Positions 41,144 through 49,243 of a stretch of DNA of 64,000 bases are shown piece by piece (within the stretch, counting starts at the first letter, position 1; each line of letters starts with the position of its first letter). Under the pieces are notes generated by a model. That model had not been told where the DNA came from. It was given only the letters and a program-made list of their open reading frames with translations, and made no database searches. The stretch covers positions 54,449 to 118,448 of the forward strand of contig NZ_JABEMG010000002.1 in assembly GCF_013004695.1 (NCBI RefSeq), given 5' to 3'. Source of the stretch: Promicromonospora citrea (GTDB lineage Bacteria; Actinomycetota; Actinomycetes; Actinomycetales; Cellulomonadaceae). Both the position numbers and the translations under genes were made by a program.

Positions 41144-41951
41144 CCGCGCGCCGCTCCTGACCGCCCGCGGCATCGAGAAGTCGTTCGGCGACAACCACGT
41201 GCTCCGCGGCGTCGACCTCGACGTGTGCCGGGGCGACGTCGTCGCGCTCATCGGGCCGTCGGGCAGCGGGAAGACGACGGTGCTGCGTTCGCTCAACGGC
41301 CTGGAGACCCCGGACGCCGGCGTGCTGGAGCTGGACGGCGGCCCGACCGTCGACTTCGCCGCCCAGGCGGGCGCGACGAGCACGGGCTGGTTCTGGAACC
41401 GGACCGCCCGCCGCACCGCCGCCGCGAACCGCGCCGCCCTGCGTGACCGGTCGGCGATGGTGTTCCAGCACCACAACCTGTTCCCGCACCGCACGGTGCT
41501 CGAGAACGTCGTCGAGGGGCCCACCCAGGTGCAGCGCGTGCCGCGCGCGGCGGCGGTGGACCGCGCCGAGGAGCTCCTGGCCCGCGTCGGGCTCGCCGAG
41601 AAGCGCGACGCCTATCCGCACGAGCTGTCGGGCGGTCAGCAGCAGCGCGTCGGCATCGTCCGGGCGCTCGCCCTGCAGCCGGACCTCCTGCTGTTCGACG
41701 AGCCGACGTCGGCCCTGGACCCCGAGCTCGTGGGTGAGGTGCTCACGGTGATGAAGGACCTCGCCGCCGAGGGCTGGACCATGGTCGTGGTGACGCACGA
41801 GCTGTCGTTCGCGCGTCAGGTGGCCAACCAGGTGCTGTTCCTCGACGGCGGCGTGGTGGTCGAGCGGGGCGCGCCCGAGCACGTGTTCACGGACCCGGCC
41901 GAGGAGCGCACGCGGCGCTTCCTCGACCGGATCCTGCACCCGCTGGACTGA
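41130..41951 (+). CDS. Amino-acid ABC transporter ATP-binding protein
   Basis: A 273-residue ATPase. Walker [10 protein letters not shown] near residue 47, Q-loop [17 protein letters not shown], signature [18 protein letters not shown], Walker [20 protein letters not shown], and H-loop [14 protein letters not shown] 35-residue stretch ([20 protein letters not shown] and what follows) is inserted between Walker A and the Q-loop, longer than in GlnQ-like enzymes but seen in TcyC-like cystine ATPases. It powers the neighbouring permease. Ends 9 bp before the stop of the convergent MFS gene. Confidence 0.9.
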   Translation: MSPTDRAPLLTARGIEKSFGDNHVLRGVDLDVCRGDVVALIGPSGSGKTTVLRSLNGLETPDAGVLELDGGPTVDFAAQAGATSTGWFWNRTARRTAAANRAALRDRSAMVFQHHNLFPHRTVLENVVEGPTQVQRVPRAAAVDRAEELLARVGLAEKRDAYPHELSGGQQQRVGIVRALALQPDLLLFDEPTSALDPELVGEVLTVMKDLAAEGWTMVVVTHELSFARQVANQVLFLDGGVVVERGAPEHVFTDPAEERTRRFLDRILHPLD

Positions 41952-41960
41952 CCCGCGGCG

Positions 41961-43154
41961 TCAGGCCGGCGGAGCCGCCACCCGGCGGCGCACGACGTAC
42001 CCGAGCGCGAACAGCGCCAGCGCGGCGGCCGCCGCGCCCGCGCCCACCAGGTCGAGCCAGGCCGCGCCGTAGGGCAGCACCGACGCGCCGACGACGGGGG
42101 CGAGCGCGATGCCGAGGTACATGGCCGTCGAGTACCAGGACAGGGACACCCCGGCGACGGCGGGGTCGCAGTCGACGAGGCGGTGCTGGATGGGCACGAG
42201 GGCCGCGGCGCCGCCCAGGCCCCAGACGCCGAAGAGGGCGGCGGTGCCCACGTAGGAGTCGGTCACGCCGTAGAGTGCGGCGAGCGAGAGAGCCACGAGG
42301 CCGAGCGCGACGAGCGCCGTGGGGCGTGCGCCGAGCCGGTCGGTCAGCACTCCCCCAAGCGTGTTGCCGATGACTCCTGCCACGCCGAAGACGAGCAGGA
42401 GCGTCGCCAGCGCTGTGCCGCTACCGCCGGTCACCCCCTCGGTGACGGCGGAGCTGAAGATGTAGACCAGGTTGAACGCCGCCGTGAAGAGCAGCGTGGT
42501 CAGCAGGGCGAGTCCGATGCGCACGTCACGCAGCACGGCGAACCGGGCGACGAGCCCTGGCACGACACCGGTCGGCACGGTCCGCGTCGCCAGCGCGAGC
42601 GCGACGGCGAGCACCGCGGCGAGTCCGGCGAGTGACCCGAGCGCCGCGCGCCAGCTCCCGAGGGACGCGAGTGCGGTGCCGAGCGGAGAGCCGATCGCCG
42701 TCGAGAGGATGAAGCCGAACCCGACGACGCCGAGCGCGCGCCCACGCTGCTCGGGCGGCACGAGCGCGGGCGCGGCCGCCATGGCGGCCGGCATGAGCGC
42801 CGCACCGCCCAGCGCGGCGACGACGCGGCCCGCGGTGAACAGCGCGAGGTCGCCCGCGAGCGCCGAGAGGGCGATACCGGCCGCGATGAGCGCCATGCCG
42901 GTGCCCATGAGGGCGGCGCGCGACGCGCGGGCGAACAGCACGGAGACGATCGGCGCGAGCACCGCCACGACGACGGCGTACCAGGAGATCGAGTAGCTGA
43001 CGGCCCCGGGCGAGGCACCGATCCCCGCCGCGATCTGCGGCAGGACGCCCGCGATGACGAACGCGTTGGTCCCCACCACGAACAGCGCCGCTGCGATCAC
43101 CGTGATCCGGAGGTAGGCACCGCGCAGCGGGTATGATTGTTCGATGAACGTCAT
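41961..43154 (-). CDS. MFS transporter (drug/sugar-efflux type)
   Basis: A 397-residue exporter with about 12 helices. The start LRGAYLRITVIAAALFVVGTNAFVIAGVLPQIA and the MFS motif-5-like LGVVGFGFILSTAIGSPLG are typical of the AraJ/YdhP-like DHA1 efflux family. No substrate is implied. The start at 43154 was chosen because the longer open frame runs through the divergent ArsR promoter. It is divergent from an ArsR-type regulator across 60 bp, so the pump is probably its target. Confidence 0.85.
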   Translation of the reverse strand: MTFIEQSYPLRGAYLRITVIAAALFVVGTNAFVIAGVLPQIAAGIGASPGAVSYSISWYAVVVAVLAPIVSVLFARASRAALMGTGMALIAAGIALSALAGDLALFTAGRVVAALGGAALMPAAMAAAPALVPPEQRGRALGVVGFGFILSTAIGSPLGTALASLGSWRAALGSLAGLAAVLAVALALATRTVPTGVVPGLVARFAVLRDVRIGLALLTTLLFTAAFNLVYIFSSAVTEGVTGGSGTALATLLLVFGVAGVIGNTLGGVLTDRLGARPTALVALGLVALSLAALYGVTDSYVGTAALFGVWGLGGAAALVPIQHRLVDCDPAVAGVSLSWYSTAMYLGIALAPVVGASVLPYGAAWLDLVGAGAAAAALALFALGYVVRRRVAAPPA

Positions 43155-43169
43155 ACCGTCGAGCGTAAC

Positions 43170-43180
43170 CGAACGGTTCG
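43170..43180. promoter_or_regulatory. Candidate ArsR operator, CGAAC-N-GTTCG
   Basis: A perfect five-base dyad around one base lies centrally in the 60-bp divergent region between the MFS and ArsR genes; related half-sites (GTTCGATGAAC at 43138, TGTCGAAC at 43187) flank it. Binding here would cover both promoters. Confidence 0.45.
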
Positions 43181-43214
43181 ATGGTTGTCGAACTGTCTTG
43201 GGGAGGGGTCCGTC

Positions 43215-43529
43215 GTGAACGAGTACCCGTCTCCCGACATCGCCGACGTCGAGCTGGTCGACGTGCTCCGTGCGCTCGCCGACCCGGTCCGGCTGCAGAT
43301 CGTCGGCATGCTGGCCGACGGGAAGCCCTACCCCAAGGGCGACTGCCTCATGGGGCTCGACCTGTCGAAGTCGACGGCCTCGCACCACTTCCGCACGCTG
43401 CGCGAGGCGGGCCTGACGCGCACGATCGTGCACGGCCGCACCCACGACATCCAGCTCCGCCGCGACGAGCTCGACGAGAAGTTCCCGGGCCTGCTGCCGT
43501 CGGTCCTCGGCTCGGCCCCACCGACCTGA
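43215..43529 (+). CDS. ArsR-family (SmtB-like) transcriptional repressor
   Basis: A 104-residue winged-helix protein: VELVDVLRALADPVRLQIVG, then the recognition helix LSKSTASHHFRTLREAGL, then a beta wing (RTIVHGRTHDIQLRRDEL). It has a single cysteine (GDCLMG), so a multi-Cys arsenic or cadmium site is absent. It probably represses the divergent MFS exporter and itself, with an organic inducer more likely than metal. GTG 43215 has GGAGGGG at the right distance and was preferred to the upstream ATG. Confidence 0.88.
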   Translation: MNEYPSPDIADVELVDVLRALADPVRLQIVGMLADGKPYPKGDCLMGLDLSKSTASHHFRTLREAGLTRTIVHGRTHDIQLRRDELDEKFPGLLPSVLGSAPPT

Positions 43530-43562
43530 CGCTGCGGGGCTGCCGGCCGGTTGCCGGCACGC

Positions 43563-43670
43563 CCGCTGAGATCTGGTGCTCCCGGTGAGATCTGGTGGTG
43601 CGCGACCAGATCTCACCGGAAACACCAGATCTCGGCAGCACCACCACACCCAGGCGCCAGATCTCAGCGG
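43563..43670. repeat. AGATCTGG inverted-repeat element, copy B
   Basis: Two AGATCTGG words (43569, 43588) followed by three inverted ones (43605-43617, 43625-43632, 43657-43664). The inner pair is a perfect 13-bp stem (ggtgagatctggt and its complement) with an eight-base loop. Outer copies can form a second stem with the first word. It sits between the convergent ArsR and oxidoreductase genes, in the same setting as copy A at 21846-21919. Confidence 0.87.
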
Positions 43671-43681
43671 CGCCTACCGCG

Positions 43682-44662
43682 TCACTCGCCCGGGTAGCGG
43701 AGGCCGATCTGGGCGCGGATCTCGTCCAGCGTCGCCATGATCGCGACCGTCTCCGCGCGCGGCAGCAGGGGGCTGTCGAGCTCGCCGGCGGCGACCAGGC
43801 GCTCGGCCTCCGCGGCCTGGAAGTGCATGCCGCGACCGGTCACCTCGGCGGTGAACGTGTCGGTCTCGGTGCCCGCGGCGTCGAAGACGTGGACGACGGC
43901 CGGGTTGTACCAGGTCGCGTCGATCTCGATGCGACCCTCCGTACCCAGGATCGAGGCGCGGTTGGGCCCGCGGGTGTCGGACGCCGAGACGGTCGTGGCG
44001 ACCCGCCCATCGTCGTACCCGAAGATCGTGGCAATCGTCGCGTCGGCGCCGGTCTCCTTGAACGTCGCGTGCGACCGGATGCTGGTCGGCTTCCCGAACA
44101 GGTCCCACGCGAACGAGACCGGGTAGATCCCGAGGTCGAGCAGCGACCCGCCGCCCAGCTCGAGGGCGTTGATGCGGTGCGCGGGGTCGTCGGGCAGGTC
44201 CTGGGTGTGATCGACCATGAGGGTGCGGACCTCACCGAGCGCACCCGAGGCGATGATCTCGCGCACCCGCGCCATGTGCGGCAGGAACCGGGTCCACATG
44301 GCCTCGAGCGCCACGAGGCCCTTGGCCTCCGCGAGCTCGGTGACCTCGCGCGCCTCGGCGGCGTTGAGCGTGAACGGCTTCTCGACCAGCACGTGCTTGC
44401 CCGCCTCGAGCACGAGCCTCGCGGCCTGCGCGTGCATCGGGTGCGGCGTGGCGACGTAGACGATGTCGACCTCGGGGTCGTTCGCCAGGTCCTCGTAGGA
44501 GCCGTGCGCCGTCGGGATGCCGAACCGGTCGGCGAAGGCCTGGGCCTTGTCCAGGGAGCGCGAGCCCACGGCCTGCACGGTGAAGCCGTTGTCGTTGAGG
44601 TCGGAGGTGAAGGCGCCGGCGATCCCGCCGGCCGCGAGGATGCCCCATCGCAGGTGTGTCAT
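43682..44662 (-). CDS. Gfo/Idh/MocA-family oxidoreductase
   Basis: A 326-residue NAD(P)-dependent oxidoreductase. The Rossmann start LRWGILAAGGIAGAFTSDL is at residue 4, followed by the family motif VEKPFTLNAAEAREV (EKP signature) near 95, and the C-terminal alpha/beta domain with MWTRFLPHMARVREII. Substrates in this family include sugars, inositol and their derivatives; none can be assigned. A -10-like TACGCT (reverse strand 44675-44670) lies 7 nt before the ATG at 44662, so it may be leaderless. It is the last minus-strand gene before repeat B. Confidence 0.88.
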   Translation of the reverse strand: MTHLRWGILAAGGIAGAFTSDLNDNGFTVQAVGSRSLDKAQAFADRFGIPTAHGSYEDLANDPEVDIVYVATPHPMHAQAARLVLEAGKHVLVEKPFTLNAAEAREVTELAEAKGLVALEAMWTRFLPHMARVREIIASGALGEVRTLMVDHTQDLPDDPAHRINALELGGGSLLDLGIYPVSFAWDLFGKPTSIRSHATFKETGADATIATIFGYDDGRVATTVSASDTRGPNRASILGTEGRIEIDATWYNPAVVHVFDAAGTETDTFTAEVTGRGMHFQAAEAERLVAAGELDSPLLPRAETVAIMATLDEIRAQIGLRYPGE

Positions 44663-44695
44663 GCGTCGGAGCGTAGTGCGTCCCGTCCGGAGACG

Positions 44696-44731
44696 GCTGT
44701 GGCGCAGCCTCTCGCGAGACCGCGCCACAGC
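44696..44731 (-). terminator. Terminator hairpin after the M6 metalloprotease gene
   Basis: Perfect 10-bp arms (gctgtggcgc and its complement) with a 16-base loop, 17 bp after the metalloprotease stop at 44748. It lies just upstream of the oxidoreductase promoter and insulates the two genes. Confidence 0.7.
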
Positions 44732-44747
44732 GTGCGTCCGACCGGGG

Positions 44748-47048
44748 TCAGTTGACCTGGATCGTCATGTGACCCTTCTTGTCCTGCGTGAGCACCTTGA
44801 TCGTGGTGCCGGTGCCGCCGACCTTGACCGAGTGGCCGGGGTTGGCCGGGTCGTAGTAGGCGTTCGGGTCAGTGTCGTCGAACGTCGTGACGGCCTTCTG
44901 CTTGCCCACCTTCAGCGTGGTGAGCGAGCCCGCCTCCACCTCGCGGTGCAGCGAGATCGGGTCCGTCTTGTCGCGGCCGAAGGTCGCGTCGAAGGACTGG
45001 ATGCGGTTGCGGGCGATCGTGCCGTCCGACCACTTCAGGGCCTTCGCCCGCGCGTCGACCGGCAGCGCCTGGCCGCCGCCCGGGTGCTGCGACGTGTTGT
45101 TGTCACCGAACCGGCTGTTCACGTACCAGACCAGCAGGCCGTCCTGGTACGGGTAGTGCTCCACCTTGTCACTGTTGGAGAAGGTCCAGCCGAAGTTGTA
45201 CGGGCCGGTGCGCAGCGTCTGGTCGTAGCCGCCGTACACGCGGTTCTCCGCGACGTAGTAGTGCTCGTAGGTGACCTCGTAGGTGCCGTCGGCGCCCACG
45301 GTGACGAAGCCGTCGGCCGTCCAGTCGGTGTCCGTGAAGTCCTCGGTCAGCGCGTCGCCGACGGCGACGTCGTCGACCAGGATGCCGGTCTCGTTGGCAC
45401 CGCCGTCGCTCGCGTAGCGGAAGCGGACCTGCGCGGTCTCGCCCGCGTAGGAGCCGAGGTCGGCCGTGAGGTCGATCCAGGCGCCGCCCGAGTCACCCGT
45501 GATGCCGCCGCCCGGGTTGGTGCCGTTCGGGTCCTCGTCGGTCGAGAGGTTGTTCGGCAGCGCGGCCCAGGTGGAGCCGCCGTCCGTCGAGATCTCGGCG
45601 AACGCGTAGTCGAAGTCGTCCTCGATCGCGTACTGGACCTTCGCGGTGAGCGACGCACCGTCGGGGACCGTGAACGACGGCGAGGTGATCGTGTTGTTCA
45701 GGTTGTTGCCCGTGCTCGAGTAGACGAACTCGCCGTCGTACGCCGCGATGCCCAGGTCCTCGGTCGCCACGCCGTCCGGCAGGGTGACGACGGCGGCCTG
45801 CGCGCTGGTGGTGGCGTGGAACGACGGGCCGAGCTTGACGCGCTCGCGCTCGCCGGGCTCCACCGTCTCGTAGTCCAGCCAGCCGAGGAACAGCTTCTCG
45901 GTGGCACCCATGTGGTTCGGCGTGGTGCCGATGGTGCCCGTGCCGTGGCCCATCCACGAGCCGGAGCTCATGAGGTTCCAGAACCCGGTGCCGTTCTCGC
46001 CGCCCGCGGTGTCGTAGTAGTCGGGCAGGCCGAGGTCGTGGCCGAACTCGTGCGCGAACACGCCGAGGCCGCCGTTCTCCGGCTCCGTGGTGTAGTCACG
46101 GATCCAGATGTCGGAGTCACCGATCTTGATCCCGCCGAGCTTCTCGAAGTCGGCCGGGCCGTCACTGCCGAGACCGCCCTGGTTGACCGCCCAGCGGTGC
46201 GACCAGATGGCCTCCTCGGGCGCGCCGGCCTCCTCGCCCTCGCCGGCGTGGATCGCCTGGAAGTGGTCGATGTAGCCGTCGGGCTCGGCGGTGATGCCGT
46301 CGCCGTCGACGTCGTAGCGGTCCCACACGTCGAACGACTGCAGGTACGCCTCGATCTCCTCGGCGCTCTTGCCCGCGGCGACCTGCTGCTCGTACCAGGC
46401 GTTCGCCGTGTCCTGGATGAACCGCGTCATGTCGGCGCCGGACTCGGTGGTGCCGTACGACGCGGTGCTGTAGGGCACGGTCACCCAGTCGGACACGTCG
46501 CCCTGCAGGTCGAACCGGCCCGACGACATCTCGTCGTAGACGCCGGCGAACGACTCGCCGCCCTGGTCCTCCAGGCCGGTGAAGAACATCTCCTGGAAGT
46601 GCTCGCGGGAGAAGTCCGGCTCCCAGTACGTGGAGTTGTCGCTCCGGCGCGGCTCCGGGATCTGGTTGTGCACCGGGCCGGCGGACGCGTCGGGGTAGCG
46701 CTCGTCGACCTCGTCGCCGAAGTCCACGAGGATGCTGAAGAGCTGAGCCGTCTCCTCGACGCCGTACTCCACGTACTCGCGCGGGGAGATCTCGACGACC
46801 TTCGACTTGTGCTTGCCCTTGCCACGGGTCTCGACCTTGGCCTTGCCGGTGGCGACCATCTCCACCGCGCGCTGGCGCTTCTCGTTCCGCTTCTCGGCGA
46901 GCGGGTCGGGCCGGTTGTCCTCCTTGGCCGGAGCGGCCTGCTGCGGCACGTCCTCGACGGGCGGTGCTGCGGAAGCGGTGATCGGTACGACGGCAGCGGA
47001 GAGCAGCAGGGCTGCTCCCGCACCGACGGCACAGATACGTGGGTTCAT
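44748..47048 (-). CDS. Secreted immune-inhibitor-A-like M6 metalloprotease
   Basis: A 766-residue exported zinc protease. A Sec signal (AVGAGAALLLSAAVVPITAS) is followed by a propeptide with a charged KGKHKSK run. Next comes the catalytic domain with FAHEFGHDLGLPDYYD (HEFGHxxGxxD zinc signature) and WNLMSSGSWMG, the Met-turn-like motif. Downstream is a jelly-roll beta domain (FEEVSTDGG-like AEISTDGGSTWAALPN) and a C-terminal domain ending in GHMTIQVN. M6 enzymes degrade extracellular proteins. GGAGGAA lies directly before ATG 47048. The 253-bp gap to the divergent MFS gene contains an AT-rich promoter area (47140-47170) and no gene. Confidence 0.9.
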   Translation of the reverse strand: MNPRICAVGAGAALLLSAAVVPITASAAPPVEDVPQQAAPAKEDNRPDPLAEKRNEKRQRAVEMVATGKAKVETRGKGKHKSKVVEISPREYVEYGVEETAQLFSILVDFGDEVDERYPDASAGPVHNQIPEPRRSDNSTYWEPDFSREHFQEMFFTGLEDQGGESFAGVYDEMSSGRFDLQGDVSDWVTVPYSTASYGTTESGADMTRFIQDTANAWYEQQVAAGKSAEEIEAYLQSFDVWDRYDVDGDGITAEPDGYIDHFQAIHAGEGEEAGAPEEAIWSHRWAVNQGGLGSDGPADFEKLGGIKIGDSDIWIRDYTTEPENGGLGVFAHEFGHDLGLPDYYDTAGGENGTGFWNLMSSGSWMGHGTGTIGTTPNHMGATEKLFLGWLDYETVEPGERERVKLGPSFHATTSAQAAVVTLPDGVATEDLGIAAYDGEFVYSSTGNNLNNTITSPSFTVPDGASLTAKVQYAIEDDFDYAFAEISTDGGSTWAALPNNLSTDEDPNGTNPGGGITGDSGGAWIDLTADLGSYAGETAQVRFRYASDGGANETGILVDDVAVGDALTEDFTDTDWTADGFVTVGADGTYEVTYEHYYVAENRVYGGYDQTLRTGPYNFGWTFSNSDKVEHYPYQDGLLVWYVNSRFGDNNTSQHPGGGQALPVDARAKALKWSDGTIARNRIQSFDATFGRDKTDPISLHREVEAGSLTTLKVGKQKAVTTFDDTDPNAYYDPANPGHSVKVGGTGTTIKVLTQDKKGHMTIQVN

Positions 47049-47301
47049 TTCTTCCTCCGTGGAGAGAGCCGCGTCCGGGACGGGGAGGTGCTGCATGTAC
47101 GGGTCCCGAACCTGCTGGACACCTTTGTCCACGCAGGAGGAAACCAGGGAAATATTACGACAATGTTGCCTAGGACACAGATGCGGTCACCCGGCGTGCA
47201 CGGGCACGCGTGCACCGAATCGGTTCGACGCCGCGTACCGTTGCAGGGCACCCGCCCCGTCTGACCACTGCTTTCACCCGGAACCGAGCCCTGGAGAGCG
47301 C

Positions 47302-48528
47302 ATGACCCCGAACCGGCCCGCCGCCGCGGAGTTCGCCGCCGCCCCGGTGGACCCCCGGCGCGCCGTCGTCGCGCTGGTCGCGCTCTCGGTGAGCGCCTTC
47401 ACCTTCGTCACCGCCGAGAACCTGCCGGGCGGCCTGCTGACGCTCATCGCCCCCGACCTCGGCCGGACCACCTCGGAGGTCGGGCTGCTCGTCACGGCGT
47501 ACGCCGTCGTCGTCGTGCTGGCGTCCCTGCCGCTCACCCGGCTCACGCGGCGCTTCCCCCGGCGGTGGGTGCTCGCCGCGACGACGGCGGTGTGCGCCGC
47601 CGGCTCGCTGTGGTCGGCCCTGGCCGTCGGTTACGCCGACCTCATGGCCGCCCGCATGGTCACGGCGCTCGGCCAGGCCCTGTTCTGGTCCATCGTCACG
47701 CCGGCCACCGCGAGCCTGTTCGCGCCCGCCGTGCGCGGCCGGATGATCGCCCGCCTCGCTGTCGGCAACTCCCTCGCGCCGCTGCTCGGCGTGCCGCTCG
47801 GCACCTGGGTGGGTCAGCAGGCGGGCTGGCGCACGGCGTTCCTGCTGTTCTCCGCGGTCAGCCTGGTCGCGTGCGTCACGATGGCCGTCGCGATGCCCCA
47901 CGTGGACGCCGAGCAGAGCGGCACCGCGCGCGGCACCCACCCGGACCTGCGCCGGTTCGTCATGCTCCTGCTCGTCACCGTGCTGCTCGTGACCGGCGGG
48001 TTCACCATGATCACGTTCGTCACGCAGTTCCTGCTGGAGACCGCGGGCTTCCCCGACCGCTGGCTCAGCGGTCTGCTGCTCGTCCAGGGCACCGCGGGCC
48101 TCGTCGGCACCCTGCTCATCGGCCAGGTGCTCGACAAGCAGCCGTGGCACACCGTCGTCGTCGCGCTCTCGGCTCTGACCGGCGCGCTCGTGCTGCTGGG
48201 CACGCTCGGCCACGTCCCCGCCGTCGCCCTGGCCGGCCTCGCGCTGTTCGGCCTCGCGTTCAGCGCCGTGCCGCCCGCCCTGTCGTTCCTGTCGCTGCGG
48301 GTCGCGCCCGGCGCCACCGAGTCGGCGACGGCGATCTCGAGCTCGGTGTTCAACATCGGGATCGGCGGCGGCGCCGCGCTGGGCGCCCTCGTGGTCGCGA
48401 CGACCGGCATCCACGCCGTGCCCCTCGTCGGGGCGGCGTTCGTGCTGGCGGCGCTCGTCGTCCTCGGCCTGGACCTGTGGACGACGAGGCGCGCCCGCAC
48501 GACGAGGACTACTTCGCGGCGCCCTTGA
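47302..48528 (+). CDS. MFS transporter (DHA1-type exporter)
   Basis: A 408-residue exporter with about 12 helices. The N-terminal segment SVSAFTFVTAENLPGGLLTLIA and LTRLTRRFPRRWVL (MFS A-motif) identify an AraJ/YdhP-like DHA1 protein, as in the transporter at 41961-43154. GGAGAG precedes ATG 47302. The last 20 bp overlap the 3' end of the convergent septum-formation lipoprotein gene, so the two transcripts must be complementary at their ends. Confidence 0.85.
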   Translation: MTPNRPAAAEFAAAPVDPRRAVVALVALSVSAFTFVTAENLPGGLLTLIAPDLGRTTSEVGLLVTAYAVVVVLASLPLTRLTRRFPRRWVLAATTAVCAAGSLWSALAVGYADLMAARMVTALGQALFWSIVTPATASLFAPAVRGRMIARLAVGNSLAPLLGVPLGTWVGQQAGWRTAFLLFSAVSLVACVTMAVAMPHVDAEQSGTARGTHPDLRRFVMLLLVTVLLVTGGFTMITFVTQFLLETAGFPDRWLSGLLLVQGTAGLVGTLLIGQVLDKQPWHTVVVALSALTGALVLLGTLGHVPAVALAGLALFGLAFSAVPPALSFLSLRVAPGATESATAISSSVFNIGIGGGAALGALVVATTGIHAVPLVGAAFVLAALVVLGLDLWTTRRARTTRTTSRRP

Positions 48529-49054
48529 GGGTGCCCGTCACCGGCTCCTCCGCGCTGACGATGCACTGGAGGGTGCGGTCGTCGAGCATGTCCCAGGTCT
48601 GCTGCGTCGGGTAGAAGCCGGTGTAGCCGTACACCGACTCGTCGTAGGAGATGCCGACGAACTTCTCGAACTCGCCGTAGCACCACTCGTCGAACTTCGT
48701 GGCGATGCCCTCGTCGCCGGGGTACTCGTCGGTGTCCATGACCAGCTCGGCGAACACCTCGCCCGTGTGGGGCTCGTCGCACGGCACCACAGGCACGGTC
48801 TCGACCTCGTACTCCTCGCCCGCGGACGCGTCGCCGTAGCCGGCCATCGCCTCGAGGTCGATGCAGTCTCCCTTGAGGATCTCGAACGCGTCCGCCTCGG
48901 CCGCGGCGGTGATCTCGCCGCCGGGCTCGTCGCGCGGGGCGTCGCCGCTCGACGTCAGCTCCTCGAGCAGGCCGCAGCCGGACAGCAGGGTCAGCGAGAC
49001 GGCGGCGGCGGACACCGCCGCGAGCAGGCGGGCGGGGCGGGCAGTACGGTTCAT
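48509..49054 (-). CDS. Septum-formation-domain (PF13845-like) lipoprotein
   Basis: A 181-residue lipoprotein with lipobox LTLLSGC (Cys near residue 27). A short low-complexity linker (GDAPRDEPGGEITAAAEADA) is followed by the septum-formation domain: EILKGDCIDLEAMAG, VVPCDEPHTGEVFAELV and FDEWCYGEFEKFVGIS, with conserved cysteines. The domain name comes from a Streptomyces study, but its biochemical role is unclear. The start at 49054 was chosen ahead of the signal peptide. The 189-bp gap to the EEP gene holds only promoters. Confidence 0.8.
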   Translation of the reverse strand: MNRTARPARLLAAVSAAAVSLTLLSGCGLLEELTSSGDAPRDEPGGEITAAAEADAFEILKGDCIDLEAMAGYGDASAGEEYEVETVPVVPCDEPHTGEVFAELVMDTDEYPGDEGIATKFDEWCYGEFEKFVGISYDESVYGYTGFYPTQQTWDMLDDRTLQCIVSAEEPVTGTLKGAAK

Positions 49055-49243
49055 CAGCTCTTCCTCGACGGGGACCCGCGGCGGACGGCGCGGGACGGCG
49101 CTGGGCCGCCCCGGAAACCTACCGCCGGTCGGGCCCCTGAGCGGGCCGTTCATCCCGAATTCACCCCGCCGGGCCGGGTCAGGGCCTACGCTCGCTCACG
49201 CGCGCACCGGCGCGCGGCACGACGACCCGACGAAGGAGCAGCC

